A stretch of DNA of 6,774 nt from Clostridia bacterium (GCA_024403005.1 JAKSSQ010000097.1:1-6774); one strand, 5' to 3'; counted from the stretch's first letter, positions 1 to 6,236 are shown. The notes: generated by a model from the sequence alone, not told the origin. Translations and numbers: made by a program.

Positions 1-875
1 AGCTTGCCTGTGAGAACCATTCTGGCAGCGGTAATCTCCTGTTCCTTCTGTGCGATAAAGGATACGAGAATTTCTTCTCCGTAAGAAACGTACTTTGCGG
101 AAGCTGCAATGTCTGCAGTGCTGCAGTTTACGCTCTTATAAAGATTTTCTACGTCTTCTGCGGATTCAGCCTTAAGAACTGCTTCGCGGGAAACTTTGCC
201 GCCTTCAGCGATGACTTCCTCTGCGAACTTTAAGTTCTTGTTCATGTTAAGGCATCTGAGCATGCTGCTCTTATTGGTTCCGTCCACGATAGCTGCAGTG
301 TAATCCGAGAGGAATGCGCTGCCGGCTTCTTTGGAAAGAGCCTGCATTTCTTCGAAATAAGCCTTGTCCAGAAGGAAATCCATGGCCTGCGGGTCCTGGG
401 TTCTTGCCAGGAGGCTCTTGGCTTCCTTTACTGCATTTCCAAGGGTTTCGGGAAGGTCGGAATACTTTTCCTCCGTGTATTTAGCTGCAAATACTTCCGG
501 GGAAATGCGGCCGCAGCGGCTCATCATGGGAGCTGCGTCTCTGCCCATGGCTTCGGACTTTACAAGCACTTTGGCGTTGTGGTAGTCGTACTTTACGCGG
601 AAAGCGTCGATGCAGGCTTTGGAAGGCGCCATGTTTTCCAGTTCTGCGAAGAGGCTGCTTCTGTATTCTGCCAGAGCATCTTCCACCTGCTTTGCAGACA
701 TGGCGGACATGTCGGGATATCCGCAGTCCATCATGGTCTTTGCAGCATCTGCGAAAGAGCCGGCGTTAGCCATGCGTTCAGCCTTTTCGGCATTGAGCAT
801 CTTGGTTTCTCTTGCCCTGAGTATTGCAGACAGACAAAGGTAATCTTCCTTGATATTCTTCGGCAATTTGCTCAC
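1..875 (-). CDS. ntpC: V-type ATP synthase subunit C (central-stalk adaptor, subunit d homologue), 3' end cut by window
   Basis: The reading frame runs from a GTG at 875 through about 291 codons without a stop and leaves the window at position 1. The protein begins MSKLPKNIKEDYLCLSAI and is almost wholly helical with few hydrophobic stretches. It contains YLCLSAILRARETKML near residues 12-27 and AFRVKYDYHNAKVLVKSEAM near 90-109, which fit the vATP-synt_AC39 family. In that family subunit C is the funnel-shaped soluble adaptor that seats the central stalk on the K ring. Family members are roughly 320-340 residues long, so about 30-50 C-terminal residues lie outside the window. The gene follows ntpE with only two bases between stop and GTG, and its position matches ntpC in the E. 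hirae operon. The start is uncertain. The GTG has no well-spaced ribosome binding site, whereas a TTG three codons on (866) sits five bases after GGTGA. Function is confident; the exact N-terminus is not. Confidence 0.88.
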   Translation of the reverse strand, partial: MSKLPKNIKEDYLCLSAILRARETKMLNAEKAERMANAGSFADAAKTMMDCGYPDMSAMSAKQVEDALAEYRSSLFAELENMAPSKACIDAFRVKYDYHNAKVLVKSEAMGRDAAPMMSRCGRISPEVFAAKYTEEKYSDLPETLGNAVKEAKSLLARTQDPQAMDFLLDKAYFEEMQALSKEAGSAFLSDYTAAIVDGTNKSSMLRCLNMNKNLKFAEEVIAEGGKVSREAVLKAESAEDVENLYKSVNCSTADIAASAKYVSYGEEILVSFIAQKEQEITAARMVLTGK

Positions 876-879
876 CCCT
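867..879 (-). promoter_or_regulatory. Ribosome binding site overlapping the ntpE stop, deciding the ntpC start
   Basis: On the minus strand the ntpE stop TAG runs directly into AGGGGTGA (879-872). Its GGTGA part is complementary to the 16S rRNA tail and lies five bases before a TTG at 866-864. The GTG at 875-873 lies inside this same motif, so it cannot use the motif at normal spacing. This favours TTG 866 as the ntpC start, giving a product three residues shorter. It also suggests coupling to ntpE termination. This is inference from spacing only. Confidence 0.4.
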
Positions 880-1474
880 AACTGAACAGGATACGGGCAA
901 CTTCAGAAGACATGCGCTCTCTGCAGTTTTCCATTATTACTTCGATAGTGCAGTTTACGTCGATATTTTCCCTGCGGATTACTAAGCCGCCCATGAAGGA
1001 ACCTGCGTCTGCAGACTTCTTAAGAGCGCCCTTTCTGCCCTGGGATTCAAGAATTTTATTGGCTTCAGCCAGAACTTTTTCTGCGATTGCAGAATCCTTT
1101 CCGGTGAACACAATCTCTTCCTCTCCGGTTTCGCTTGCCTTGGCAGCTAGACCTGCGAGGAAAGGCACATATTTGTCTTCCGGCATGGATGCAACGGACT
1201 TTGCAGCTTCTTCGAAAGCCTTTGCAACGAGTGCCTGCTTTTCGGAGAGGACTGCCTTTCTGGATTCCATGGAAGCCAGTCTCTTAATGCCGGCTTCTGC
1301 TTCTGCAGCTTCTTTTTCTGCATCCTGCATCTTTGCCTCGAAAGCTTTCTTAGCCTTAGCAGCGTATTCTGCAGTTATTTCTGCAGCTTTTGCCTGCGCA
1401 CCGGCTGTAATGCTTTCTGCTTTTGCTTTTGCCTCGGACTGAATCTGTGCGATTATTTTTTCAGATCCGTTCAT
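878..1474 (-). CDS. ntpE: V-type ATP synthase subunit E (peripheral stalk)
   Basis: This 198-residue protein has the two-part layout of vATP-synt_E. Residues 1 to about 90 form a long Ala/Glu/Lys-rich coiled coil with no prolines or membrane segments. Residues from about 98 to 198 form a mixed alpha/beta head ending in GGLVIRRENIDVNCTIEVI and then a helix closing with ARILF, the conserved C-terminal signature. In the family, E pairs with the small NtpF/subunit H coiled coil to make the stator stalk that ties the A3B3 head to subunit I. The ATG at 1474 is preceded by AGAGG at about seven bases, a normal ribosome binding site. The gene follows ntpK after 26 bp and is followed two bases later by ntpC, as in the enterococcal operon. 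The length is typical of the family. The identification is firm because sequence pattern and position agree. Confidence 0.95.
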   Translation of the reverse strand: MNGSEKIIAQIQSEAKAKAESITAGAQAKAAEITAEYAAKAKKAFEAKMQDAEKEAAEAEAGIKRLASMESRKAVLSEKQALVAKAFEEAAKSVASMPEDKYVPFLAGLAAKASETGEEEIVFTGKDSAIAEKVLAEANKILESQGRKGALKKSADAGSFMGGLVIRRENIDVNCTIEVIMENCRERMSSEVARILFS

Positions 1475-1500
1475 ATAAAAACCTCTGCTTTCGGGGTTTA

Positions 1501-1971
1501 TTACAGTGTAATTCTGCTGAGCATCATGAAGGAAGCCAGCAGGTTCAGGATAGCGTAAAATTCTACGGTAATGCAGAAGATCATACCCTTGGACCAGTCG
1601 TCGGGCTTCTTAGCCAGGATGTTAACGGAAGCTACGGCTACCTTGCCCTGAGCCAGAGCGGAGAGCAGACCGCCGATTGCGATGGGAAGGCATGCTGCCA
1701 GGATTTCAAAGCCAGCGCCTACGGACATCCCCATTGTCAGTTTGGAGAATGCGAGGAACCAGATTACGAAGCCGTAGAGGCCCTGTGTGCCGGGAATAAC
1801 CTGCAGAATCATAGCCTTACCGAACTTGGAAGGATCTTCGGAAATGAGACCTGCAGCAGCCTGGCCTACCATGCCTGTAGCCTTGGCAGAACCGATACCT
1901 GCGAGAAGTGCTGCGAGACCAGCGCCGATAAAACCGATGGCATAACCGCCGATAGTATTAAGTAAATCCAT
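1501..1971 (-). CDS. ntpK: V-type ATP synthase subunit K (16-kDa-class proteolipid, rotor ring), predicted Na+-binding
   Basis: This 156-residue, very hydrophobic protein has four membrane helices arranged as two duplicated hairpins, the 16-kDa class of rotor proteolipid rather than the 8-kDa single hairpin. Several copies form the membrane ring that carries ions past subunit I. Helix 2 contains ILQVIPGTQGLYGF (residues 55-68) and helix 4 contains the ion-carrying glutamate in ITVEFYAIL (E137). By comparison with my recollection of E. hirae NtpK, the residues around bound Na+ are kept: T62, Q63, Y66, Q108 (in LAQGK) and E137. The first hairpin has Q63 where an acidic residue might be, as in the E. 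hirae protein. ATG 1971 is preceded by AAGGAG at eight bases, the best-spaced site in the operon, fitting the need for many copies per complex. The gene lies 39 bp after ntpI and 26 bp before ntpE. Na+ specificity is inferred from residues, not shown. Confidence 0.96.
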   Translation of the reverse strand: MDLLNTIGGYAIGFIGAGLAALLAGIGSAKATGMVGQAAAGLISEDPSKFGKAMILQVIPGTQGLYGFVIWFLAFSKLTMGMSVGAGFEILAACLPIAIGGLLSALAQGKVAVASVNILAKKPDDWSKGMIFCITVEFYAILNLLASFMMLSRITL

Positions 1972-2010
1972 TTTAATTTCTCCTTTTTAAAATTTATCTA
2001 AACCTGCCGG

Positions 2011-3978
2011 TTATCTGACCTTGGCAAATTTACTTGTTGCTTTAAGTGGTCTGAAGGGCTTACCGCCGTCTTCGTAGAACTTACCGAAGAATTCCAGGCA
2101 CTGGAGTCTAAGGTCGTGTACGAAGCAGCCCAGCAGGTTAAGTCCGAAGTTGAGCGCGTGTCCGATAAGGAATATCAGGATGAACGCAATCACAGACACT
2201 GGTGTAATTCCCATGCTTTCTGCCGGCATAGCGGCGATGTTGTTGAATACCTGTGCAACAACGCCTCCTGCGAGCATGAGAGCCATGATTCTGGAATAGG
2301 AAAGTATGTCTCCAAACCAGCCCGTTGCCTGGTTATAGAAGCAGGAGAACGGAGCTGTGAGCTTTCCGAGGCCCTTTGCGCTTCTCATGGAGCCGAGCAC
2401 CAGGATTACTGCGCCTGCAGCGGCAACGATAATGCCAATCTGCTTTGTAGCTGTGCCGAGCAGCACGTTGAGGCCAATCAGGATGAGGCCTGCGAGCAGT
2501 ACCCACTGTGCGCCTTCGTCCATGAGGGCATCTATTGTCTGGCCCTTCTTAATCCTCTTTCGGAAGTTAATGAACATACCGAAGTTCAGGTGGATAAGGC
2601 CGAGAACCATAGCGCCTACGAGGACCATAGTGCTGTCTTCTGTGGGGCTGAACAGCGCCGGAAGACCTTCCCAGGTGCTTTCCGGGTTGAACATGTGCAC
2701 CAGAATCTTAGGAGCATCGCCGAAGCATCCGCCGGTAAGGAAGCCGCAGATTAAGGTGGAAATTCCGCCGTAGAGCAGCAGTCTGCAGAAGCTTAAAGTT
2801 CCTGCTTCCGGCTTTATCTTCTTTAAAGCCACGATGGCTGCGATTATCATGATTATTCCGTAACCGATGTCCGCCATCATGAGTCCGTAGATAAGGACGA
2901 AGAAGAAGGACATGGACGGGTTCGCATCCACAGTGCCGTAAGCCGGCAGACTGTACATGTTTGTAACCATGTTGAGCGCATCCGTATATGCGTTGTTGTC
3001 CAGCTTTACGGGAACGTCTGCGTACTCCTCTTCTTTCGGCACTTCTGTTTCCCAGGCACATCCGTACTTTTCGAAGACGGGTGCCATCTTTGCTTCGTCT
3101 CTTGCGAGAAGCCAGCCGGACATTACCAGGCAGCTTTCGGTTCCCTGAAGGAGGCTTTCCGCCTGCTGCTTTTCCAGCAGAGTGGAAGCCTTGCCGTGAG
3201 CCAGTTTAAGATTATCTCTTTCGGGGCCGGCCGCCGTAATTTCGTTCTTAAGTTTTTCTTTTTCCTGCGCAAGTTCTGCGAGCTCTGCGCTTAAGCTTTC
3301 TTTAATATCTGCAGGAGTTCCGGACAGACCGGAGAAGTCGGCCTGGATGAACCCGCATTTATGCAGGCAGTCCATAACCTTGTCCGTATCTTCCTTGAGG
3401 CAGACAACGCAGACGTACTGCTTTGTCTTGTCTTTGGATATCTGAACAATGTCTGCGCACTCGGTAATCTCCGATAAAGAAGCTTTTATGCTTTCGGGGC
3501 TTGCCGCCGCACCAAGCATACCGAGTTTAATGCTGCACCTTTCCGTGGAATTGGTCTCAACAGCCATGTCCATGGCAAGCCAGGGCTCCATGGATTCCAG
3601 CGTCATCCTCGTGCTGCTTTCATCCGAAGAGATCTGCCTTATTCTGCTTTCCTTTTCCAGCAGGCCTGCTGCTGTTTTTGCAGCTTCTTCCAGGCCTTCC
3701 GAAGAGAGCAGAACGTCTTTTTCCACGCCGGGCTTCTCTGCCAGCAGAGGCGTCTTTACGGGCGCATACTTGCCGAGAAGATCGAGGGCATTGCTCAGCA
3801 CCTGCAGCTGCGTCTTCGTATTCCCTGTTTCCTCTTCCGATTTAATGAGTTCGGGGAGCCCTTCCTCTTTAATCTCGGAAATATCTACAGAGCCGCAGCT
3901 CTGCAGTTCCCGGAGGAATTCCTCCTTGGAAGCACGGGGAACGACCAGGCGCAGTTTTTTCATTTCTGCAATTGCCAT
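2011..3978 (-). CDS. ntpI: V-type ATP synthase subunit I (membrane stator, subunit a homologue)
   Basis: At 655 residues this is a full-length V_ATPase_I family member. The N-terminal half (to about residue 345) is soluble and charged, with a coiled coil around 225-280, and forms the arm that holds the peripheral stalks. The C-terminal half contains several membrane helices, starting with the conserved DANPSMSFFFVLIYGLMMAD (351-370) and GYG just after. LSYSRIMAL carries R563, which aligns with the arginine of the family that faces the rotor glutamate. GHALNFGLNLLG (606-617) and HDLRLQCLEFFGKFYEDGG (621-639, with R624) are the other hallmark stretches. The start MAIAEMKKL is typical. It overlaps the ntpF stop as TAATG and has no strong ribosome binding site of its own, suggesting coupled translation. 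Together with NtpK it forms the ion channel in the cytoplasmic membrane. No truncation is seen. Confidence 0.96.
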   Translation of the reverse strand: MAIAEMKKLRLVVPRASKEEFLRELQSCGSVDISEIKEEGLPELIKSEEETGNTKTQLQVLSNALDLLGKYAPVKTPLLAEKPGVEKDVLLSSEGLEEAAKTAAGLLEKESRIRQISSDESSTRMTLESMEPWLAMDMAVETNSTERCSIKLGMLGAAASPESIKASLSEITECADIVQISKDKTKQYVCVVCLKEDTDKVMDCLHKCGFIQADFSGLSGTPADIKESLSAELAELAQEKEKLKNEITAAGPERDNLKLAHGKASTLLEKQQAESLLQGTESCLVMSGWLLARDEAKMAPVFEKYGCAWETEVPKEEEYADVPVKLDNNAYTDALNMVTNMYSLPAYGTVDANPSMSFFFVLIYGLMMADIGYGIIMIIAAIVALKKIKPEAGTLSFCRLLLYGGISTLICGFLTGGCFGDAPKILVHMFNPESTWEGLPALFSPTEDSTMVLVGAMVLGLIHLNFGMFINFRKRIKKGQTIDALMDEGAQWVLLAGLILIGLNVLLGTATKQIGIIVAAAGAVILVLGSMRSAKGLGKLTAPFSCFYNQATGWFGDILSYSRIMALMLAGGVVAQVFNNIAAMPAESMGITPVSVIAFILIFLIGHALNFGLNLLGCFVHDLRLQCLEFFGKFYEDGGKPFRPLKATSKFAKVR

Positions 3979-4292
3979 TAACCGTTCACTACTTTCTTAA
4001 CTACTTCTTCCACAGCTGCAGCCATTTTTGCGCCTGCACCGCTGCGGATAGTTTCAATTTCCTTATCCGTATCCTGTCCTATGACAGCTGCGGCATTTCT
4101 GCCTTTTTCTTCAGCTTCTGCGACAAGCTTTCTGCCTTCTTCTGCAGCTCTCTGTAGTTCCTCATCTACAAATTTCCTGCCAGCTTTTTCGGCTTCTGCA
4201 ACCGCCTGCACAGCAGCTGCTTCCGCTTCTGCCTGCATAGCTTTTCCGTCGCTTTCGGCTTTCAGAATGTCATTTACAATATCAAACGACAA
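3978..4292 (-). CDS. ntpF: V-type ATP synthase small peripheral-stalk subunit (NtpF / subunit H, G homologue)
   Basis: This small protein of about 104 residues is almost entirely coiled coil and rich in Ala, Glu and Lys (for example AEAEAAAVQAVAEAEKAGRK). It has no membrane segment. Length and composition match the AhaH/NtpF family, which pairs with subunit E to build the peripheral stalk. First place in the operon, directly before ntpI, matches ntpF of E. hirae. The frame is open further upstream to a TTG at 4319, but the AGGAGG at 4309-4304 lies inside that extension. The first usable start after it is TTG 4292, giving a product that begins (M)SFDIVNDILKAE. The spacer is 11 bases, slightly long. 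The stop TAA shares a base with the ntpI ATG. The family call rests on context and composition as much as on residues, since this family is poorly conserved. Confidence 0.85.
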   Translation of the reverse strand: MSFDIVNDILKAESDGKAMQAEAEAAAVQAVAEAEKAGRKFVDEELQRAAEEGRKLVAEAEEKGRNAAAVIGQDTDKEIETIRSGAGAKMAAAVEEVVKKVVNG

Positions 4293-4303
4293 TTTGAATA
4301 TAA

Positions 4304-4309
4304 CCTCCT
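4304..4309 (-). promoter_or_regulatory. Ribosome binding site of ntpF (AGGAGG)
   Basis: AGGAGG on the minus strand is a perfect match to the anti-Shine-Dalgarno core. No ATG or GTG lies in frame downstream at normal spacing; the in-frame TTG at 4292 is 11 bases away. The site rules out the upstream TTG at 4319 as the start. Confidence 0.75.
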
Positions 4310-4346
4310 GATTAATCAATAATTGTTTCAGTACAATAGGTTGTAA

Positions 4347-4375
4347 ATATTATTTTACCACATTTATAAGTTCAA
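4347..4375 (-). promoter_or_regulatory. Sigma-A-type promoter of the V-ATPase operon
   Basis: On the minus strand a -35 box TTGAAC (4375-4370) and a -10 box TAATAT (4352-4347) are separated by exactly 17 bp. Each matches the consensus at four or five of six positions. Transcription would start near 4340, leaving a leader of about 50 bases before the TTG start of ntpF. The promoter begins just after the terminator of the preceding operon, where one is expected. The surrounding DNA is AT-rich, so a chance match is possible, but position and spacing favour it. Confidence 0.65.
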
Positions 4376-4380
4376 TAACA

Positions 4381-4420
4381 TAAAAAAAGAGACTCCCCAC
4401 CCTTAACAAGCGAGGAGTCT
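4381..4420 (-). terminator. Intrinsic terminator of the ACT/UPF0210 operon
   Basis: Read on the minus strand, AGACTCCTCGC (4420-4410) pairs with GTGGGGAGTCT (4400-4390). The stem is 11 bp including two G-U pairs, around a 9-base loop, and it is followed by C and seven T (4388-4382). It begins 11 bases after the UPF0210 stop. The opposite strand has only a displaced run of five T after the hairpin, so efficient termination in that direction is doubtful. It separates the two operons. Confidence 0.9.
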
Positions 4421-4431
4421 GTGAATTTTTA

Positions 4432-5790
4432 CTAGTTCTTAAGGCTCTGCAGAGGAGCGGGGATTCTGCCGCCGCGATTAATGAAATCTTCGGAGGATTC
4501 TGTGTGGACAGGCATAATGGGTGCGCTGCCGAAAAGACCGCCGATTTCAATTGTGTCACCCAGCTTTTTGCCGGGAGCCAGGAGAATTCTTGCTGCAGTT
4601 GTCTTGTTGTTTACCATGCCGATAGCTGCTTCGTCTGCGATAATTGCAGAGATTGTGGAAGCCGGTGTATCTCCGGGGACCGCAATCATGTCCAGGCCTA
4701 CGGAGCATACGCAGGTCATGGCTTCCAGCTTATCGATGCAGAGGGTTCCCTTGCTTGCAGCTGCGATCATTCCTTCGTCTTCGGAAACGGGGATGAAAGC
4801 GCCGGAGAGGCCGCCTACGGAGGAAGATGCCATTACTCCGCCCTTCTTAACCGCATCGTTAAGCATGGCAAGTGCAGCTGTTGTTCCGTGGGTTCCGCAG
4901 GTTTCCAGGCCCATTTCTTCCAGAATTCTTGCAACGGAGTCGCCGATTGCAGGAGTCGGAGCCAGGGAAAGGTCTACGATGCCGAAAGGTGTATCCAGTC
5001 TCTGGGAAGCTTCCTTAGCTACGAGCTGGCCCATTCTTGTAATTCTGAAGGCTGTCTTCTTGATTGTTTCAGCCACAACGTCCAGGGGCTGGCCCTTTAC
5101 GGACTGGAGTGCGTGGTAAACTACGCCGGGGCCGGAAACGCCTACGTTTATGACTCTTTCAGCTTCGCCTACGCCGTGGAAAGCACCTGCCATAAACGGG
5201 TTGTCTTCCACTGCGTTGCAGAAGATTACCAGCTTGGAGCAGCCCAGGCCGTCTTCGTCTGCCGTAAGATCTGCGCACTGCTTAACAACACTTCCCATGA
5301 GCTTTACAGCGTCCATGTTAATGCCTGCACGGGTTGACCCAATGTTAACCGAAGAGCACACAACATCGGTAGTTGCAAGGGCTTCGGGGATTGAACGGAT
5401 AAGTTTTTCGTCGGCTTTTGTCATGCCCTTCTGAACGAGTGCAGAATAGCCGCCGATGAAGTTAACGCCGCAAGCCTTTGCAGCTTTGTCCATGGCTTTT
5501 GCGAACTGAACGTAGTCGTCTGTTTCGGAAGCGGCTGCTACCAGGGCCATTGGGGTCACGGAAATGCGCTTGTTTACGATGGGGATACCGAATTCGGATT
5601 CGATGTCTTCGCCTGTCTTTACAAGCTTTTCCGCATATTTTGTAATTTTATCGTATATCTTGTCGCAAGCCTTCTTAGGGTCTGCATCTGCGCAGCTGAG
5701 CAGGGATATGCCCATGGTTATGGTTCTGATATCCAGGTGCTGCTGATCGATCATCTCTATGGTCGAAAGTATGTCTTTTTTATCCAGCAT
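4432..5790 (-). CDS. UPF0210 / DUF711 'PFL family' protein
   Basis: This 452-residue protein is a full-length UPF0210 (DUF711) member. Conserved stretches visible in order are DIRTITMGISLLSC (20-33), FGIPIVNKRISVTPM (67-81), CSSVNIGSTRAGINMDA (145-161), NPFMAGAFHGVGE (197-209), INVGVSGPGVV (214-224), GTHGTTAALAMLND (299-312), GGLSGAFIPVSED (326-338), CSVGLDMIAVPGDT (362-375) and NRGGRIPAP (438-446). A solved streptococcal homologue has a barrel like that of pyruvate formate-lyase, hence the name. However, I see no glycyl-radical motif of the RVxGY type near the C-terminus, so radical chemistry is not supported. The biochemical role is unknown as far as I can recall. No signal peptide or membrane helix is visible, so it is probably cytoplasmic. 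ATG 5790 has AGGAG five bases upstream, overlapping the stop of the ACT-domain gene. The pair is probably one operon ending at the adjacent terminator. Confidence 0.92.
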   Translation of the reverse strand: MLDKKDILSTIEMIDQQHLDIRTITMGISLLSCADADPKKACDKIYDKITKYAEKLVKTGEDIESEFGIPIVNKRISVTPMALVAAASETDDYVQFAKAMDKAAKACGVNFIGGYSALVQKGMTKADEKLIRSIPEALATTDVVCSSVNIGSTRAGINMDAVKLMGSVVKQCADLTADEDGLGCSKLVIFCNAVEDNPFMAGAFHGVGEAERVINVGVSGPGVVYHALQSVKGQPLDVVAETIKKTAFRITRMGQLVAKEASQRLDTPFGIVDLSLAPTPAIGDSVARILEEMGLETCGTHGTTAALAMLNDAVKKGGVMASSSVGGLSGAFIPVSEDEGMIAAASKGTLCIDKLEAMTCVCSVGLDMIAVPGDTPASTISAIIADEAAIGMVNNKTTAARILLAPGKKLGDTIEIGGLFGSAPIMPVHTESSEDFINRGGRIPAPLQSLKN

Positions 5791-5798
5791 ATCGTCTC

Positions 5799-6068
5799 CT
5801 AAATTGTGTGCATTGCGTCAAAGATTTCTTCTCTCTGGATACGGATGGAAAGTTCCATGGACTTGCCGAGTTCGTCCAGACTTTCGGAAATTGTCTTCAT
5901 CTTTTCGGTAGCCATGCTGATGTCTACAGCCATTACCATTGTGAAGTTGCCCTGAAGGATGGTCTGGGAAAGGTCCAGAACGTTTACATTAAAGGATGCG
6001 AGTCTGTTGCAGACCGCAGCGATAATGCCAACTTTATCTTTGCCTACTACTGTTACGATTGCGTTCAT
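5799..6068 (-). CDS. ACT-domain protein, UPF0237 family
   Basis: This 89-residue protein is essentially a single ACT domain. MNAIVTVVGKDKVGIIAAVCNRLASFNVNVLDLSQTIL gives strand-helix-strand with the usual Gly at the start of helix 1 (VGII). It continues through a strand (FTMVMAVDI) and a second helix. ACT domains bind small ligands, often amino acids, and work as dimers or as sensors of partner enzymes. UPF0237 proteins of this size are typically encoded directly before a UPF0210 gene, as here with 8 bp between them, so a regulatory or partner role for the UPF0210 protein is a reasonable inference but not shown. ATG 6068 has AAGGAG at seven bases. The length is normal for the family. It is first in its operon, with a candidate promoter about 45 bp upstream. 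Confidence 0.92.
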   Translation of the reverse strand: MNAIVTVVGKDKVGIIAAVCNRLASFNVNVLDLSQTILQGNFTMVMAVDISMATEKMKTISESLDELGKSMELSIRIQREEIFDAMHTI

Positions 6069-6113
6069 GCTATATCTCCTTAAAAATTAATTATTTTCAA
6101 TCAATAATATCCT

Positions 6114-6142
6114 ATTTTACCTTTATTTCTTCCCCTTCGCAA
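6114..6142 (-). promoter_or_regulatory. Candidate promoter of the ACT/UPF0210 operon
   Basis: On the minus strand TTGCGA (6142-6137), a 17-bp spacer and TAAAAT (6119-6114) resemble a sigma-A promoter, with four of six and five of six consensus positions. It lies between the REP-like repeat module and the ACT-domain gene, giving a leader of roughly 40 bases. The weak -35 box makes this a moderate call. Confidence 0.5.
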
Positions 6143-6147
6143 GAATA

Positions 6148-6236
6148 CTTTAGCGCTTTATCACACTAAAGGGGGACGGGGGTGCTTTAGCACTTTAGCA
6201 CTTTAAAGCGCTAAACGGGGTCGGGGGTGGTTTTAG
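6148..6236 (+). repeat. Compact G-rich REP-like repeat module (direct and inverted repeats)
   Basis: This stretch is unlike the rest of the window. Two hairpin units, CTAAAG-GGGGACGGGGGTG-CTTTAG (6166-6190) and its near copy with GGGGTCGGGGGTG between CTAAAC and TTTTAG (6211-6236), recur at a 45-bp period. The 8-mer CTTTAGCA is tandemly repeated at 6185-6200 and followed by CTTTAAAG. TTTAGCGCTTTA (6149-6160) has an exact inverted copy TAAAGCGCTAAA (6204-6215). There is no plausible coding content. The layout resembles the short GC-rich palindromic REP elements scattered between genes, some of which are mobilised by Y1/RAYT transposases. No transposase gene is in the window. Strand is arbitrary. 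It could instead act as a terminator for the methyltransferase gene. Confidence 0.7.

Noticed and set aside
1423..1965. Plus-strand open frame opposite ntpK
   Set aside because: It is antisense to a clearly conserved proteolipid gene; no motif or ribosome binding site supports it.
1972..2010. Short hairpin (AACC-GGCA-GGTT) at the ntpI end that might adjust ntpK levels
   Set aside because: The stem is only 4 bp with no T-run directly after it; too weak to call.
2708..3061. Minus-strand Arg-rich open frame within ntpI in another frame
   Set aside because: It overlaps the conserved membrane part of ntpI and looks like a frame-shifted reading of it.
3449..4000. Plus-strand Ser-rich open frame opposite the N-terminal part of ntpI
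   Set aside because: The serine richness arises from the Glu/Ala codons on the other strand; there is no independent evidence of coding.
4341..4370. Possible plus-strand promoter (TTGTAA, 18 bp, TATAAG)
   Set aside because: It lies in very AT-rich DNA, overlaps the better minus-strand promoter, and has no plus-strand gene downstream.
4350..4559. Minus-strand 69-codon frame crossing the UPF0210 stop and the terminator
   Set aside because: It runs through the intrinsic terminator hairpin and overlaps conserved UPF0210 codons in another frame.
4504..5337. Long plus-strand open frame (277 codons) inside the UPF0210 gene
   Set aside because: It lies wholly antisense to a well-conserved gene. 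Its product is Cys/Ser/His-rich and low in recognisable structure, as expected of a mirror frame.
6148..6236. CRISPR-like array
   Set aside because: The repeats are too short, overlap each other as inverted and tandem copies, and have no unique spacers or cas genes nearby.
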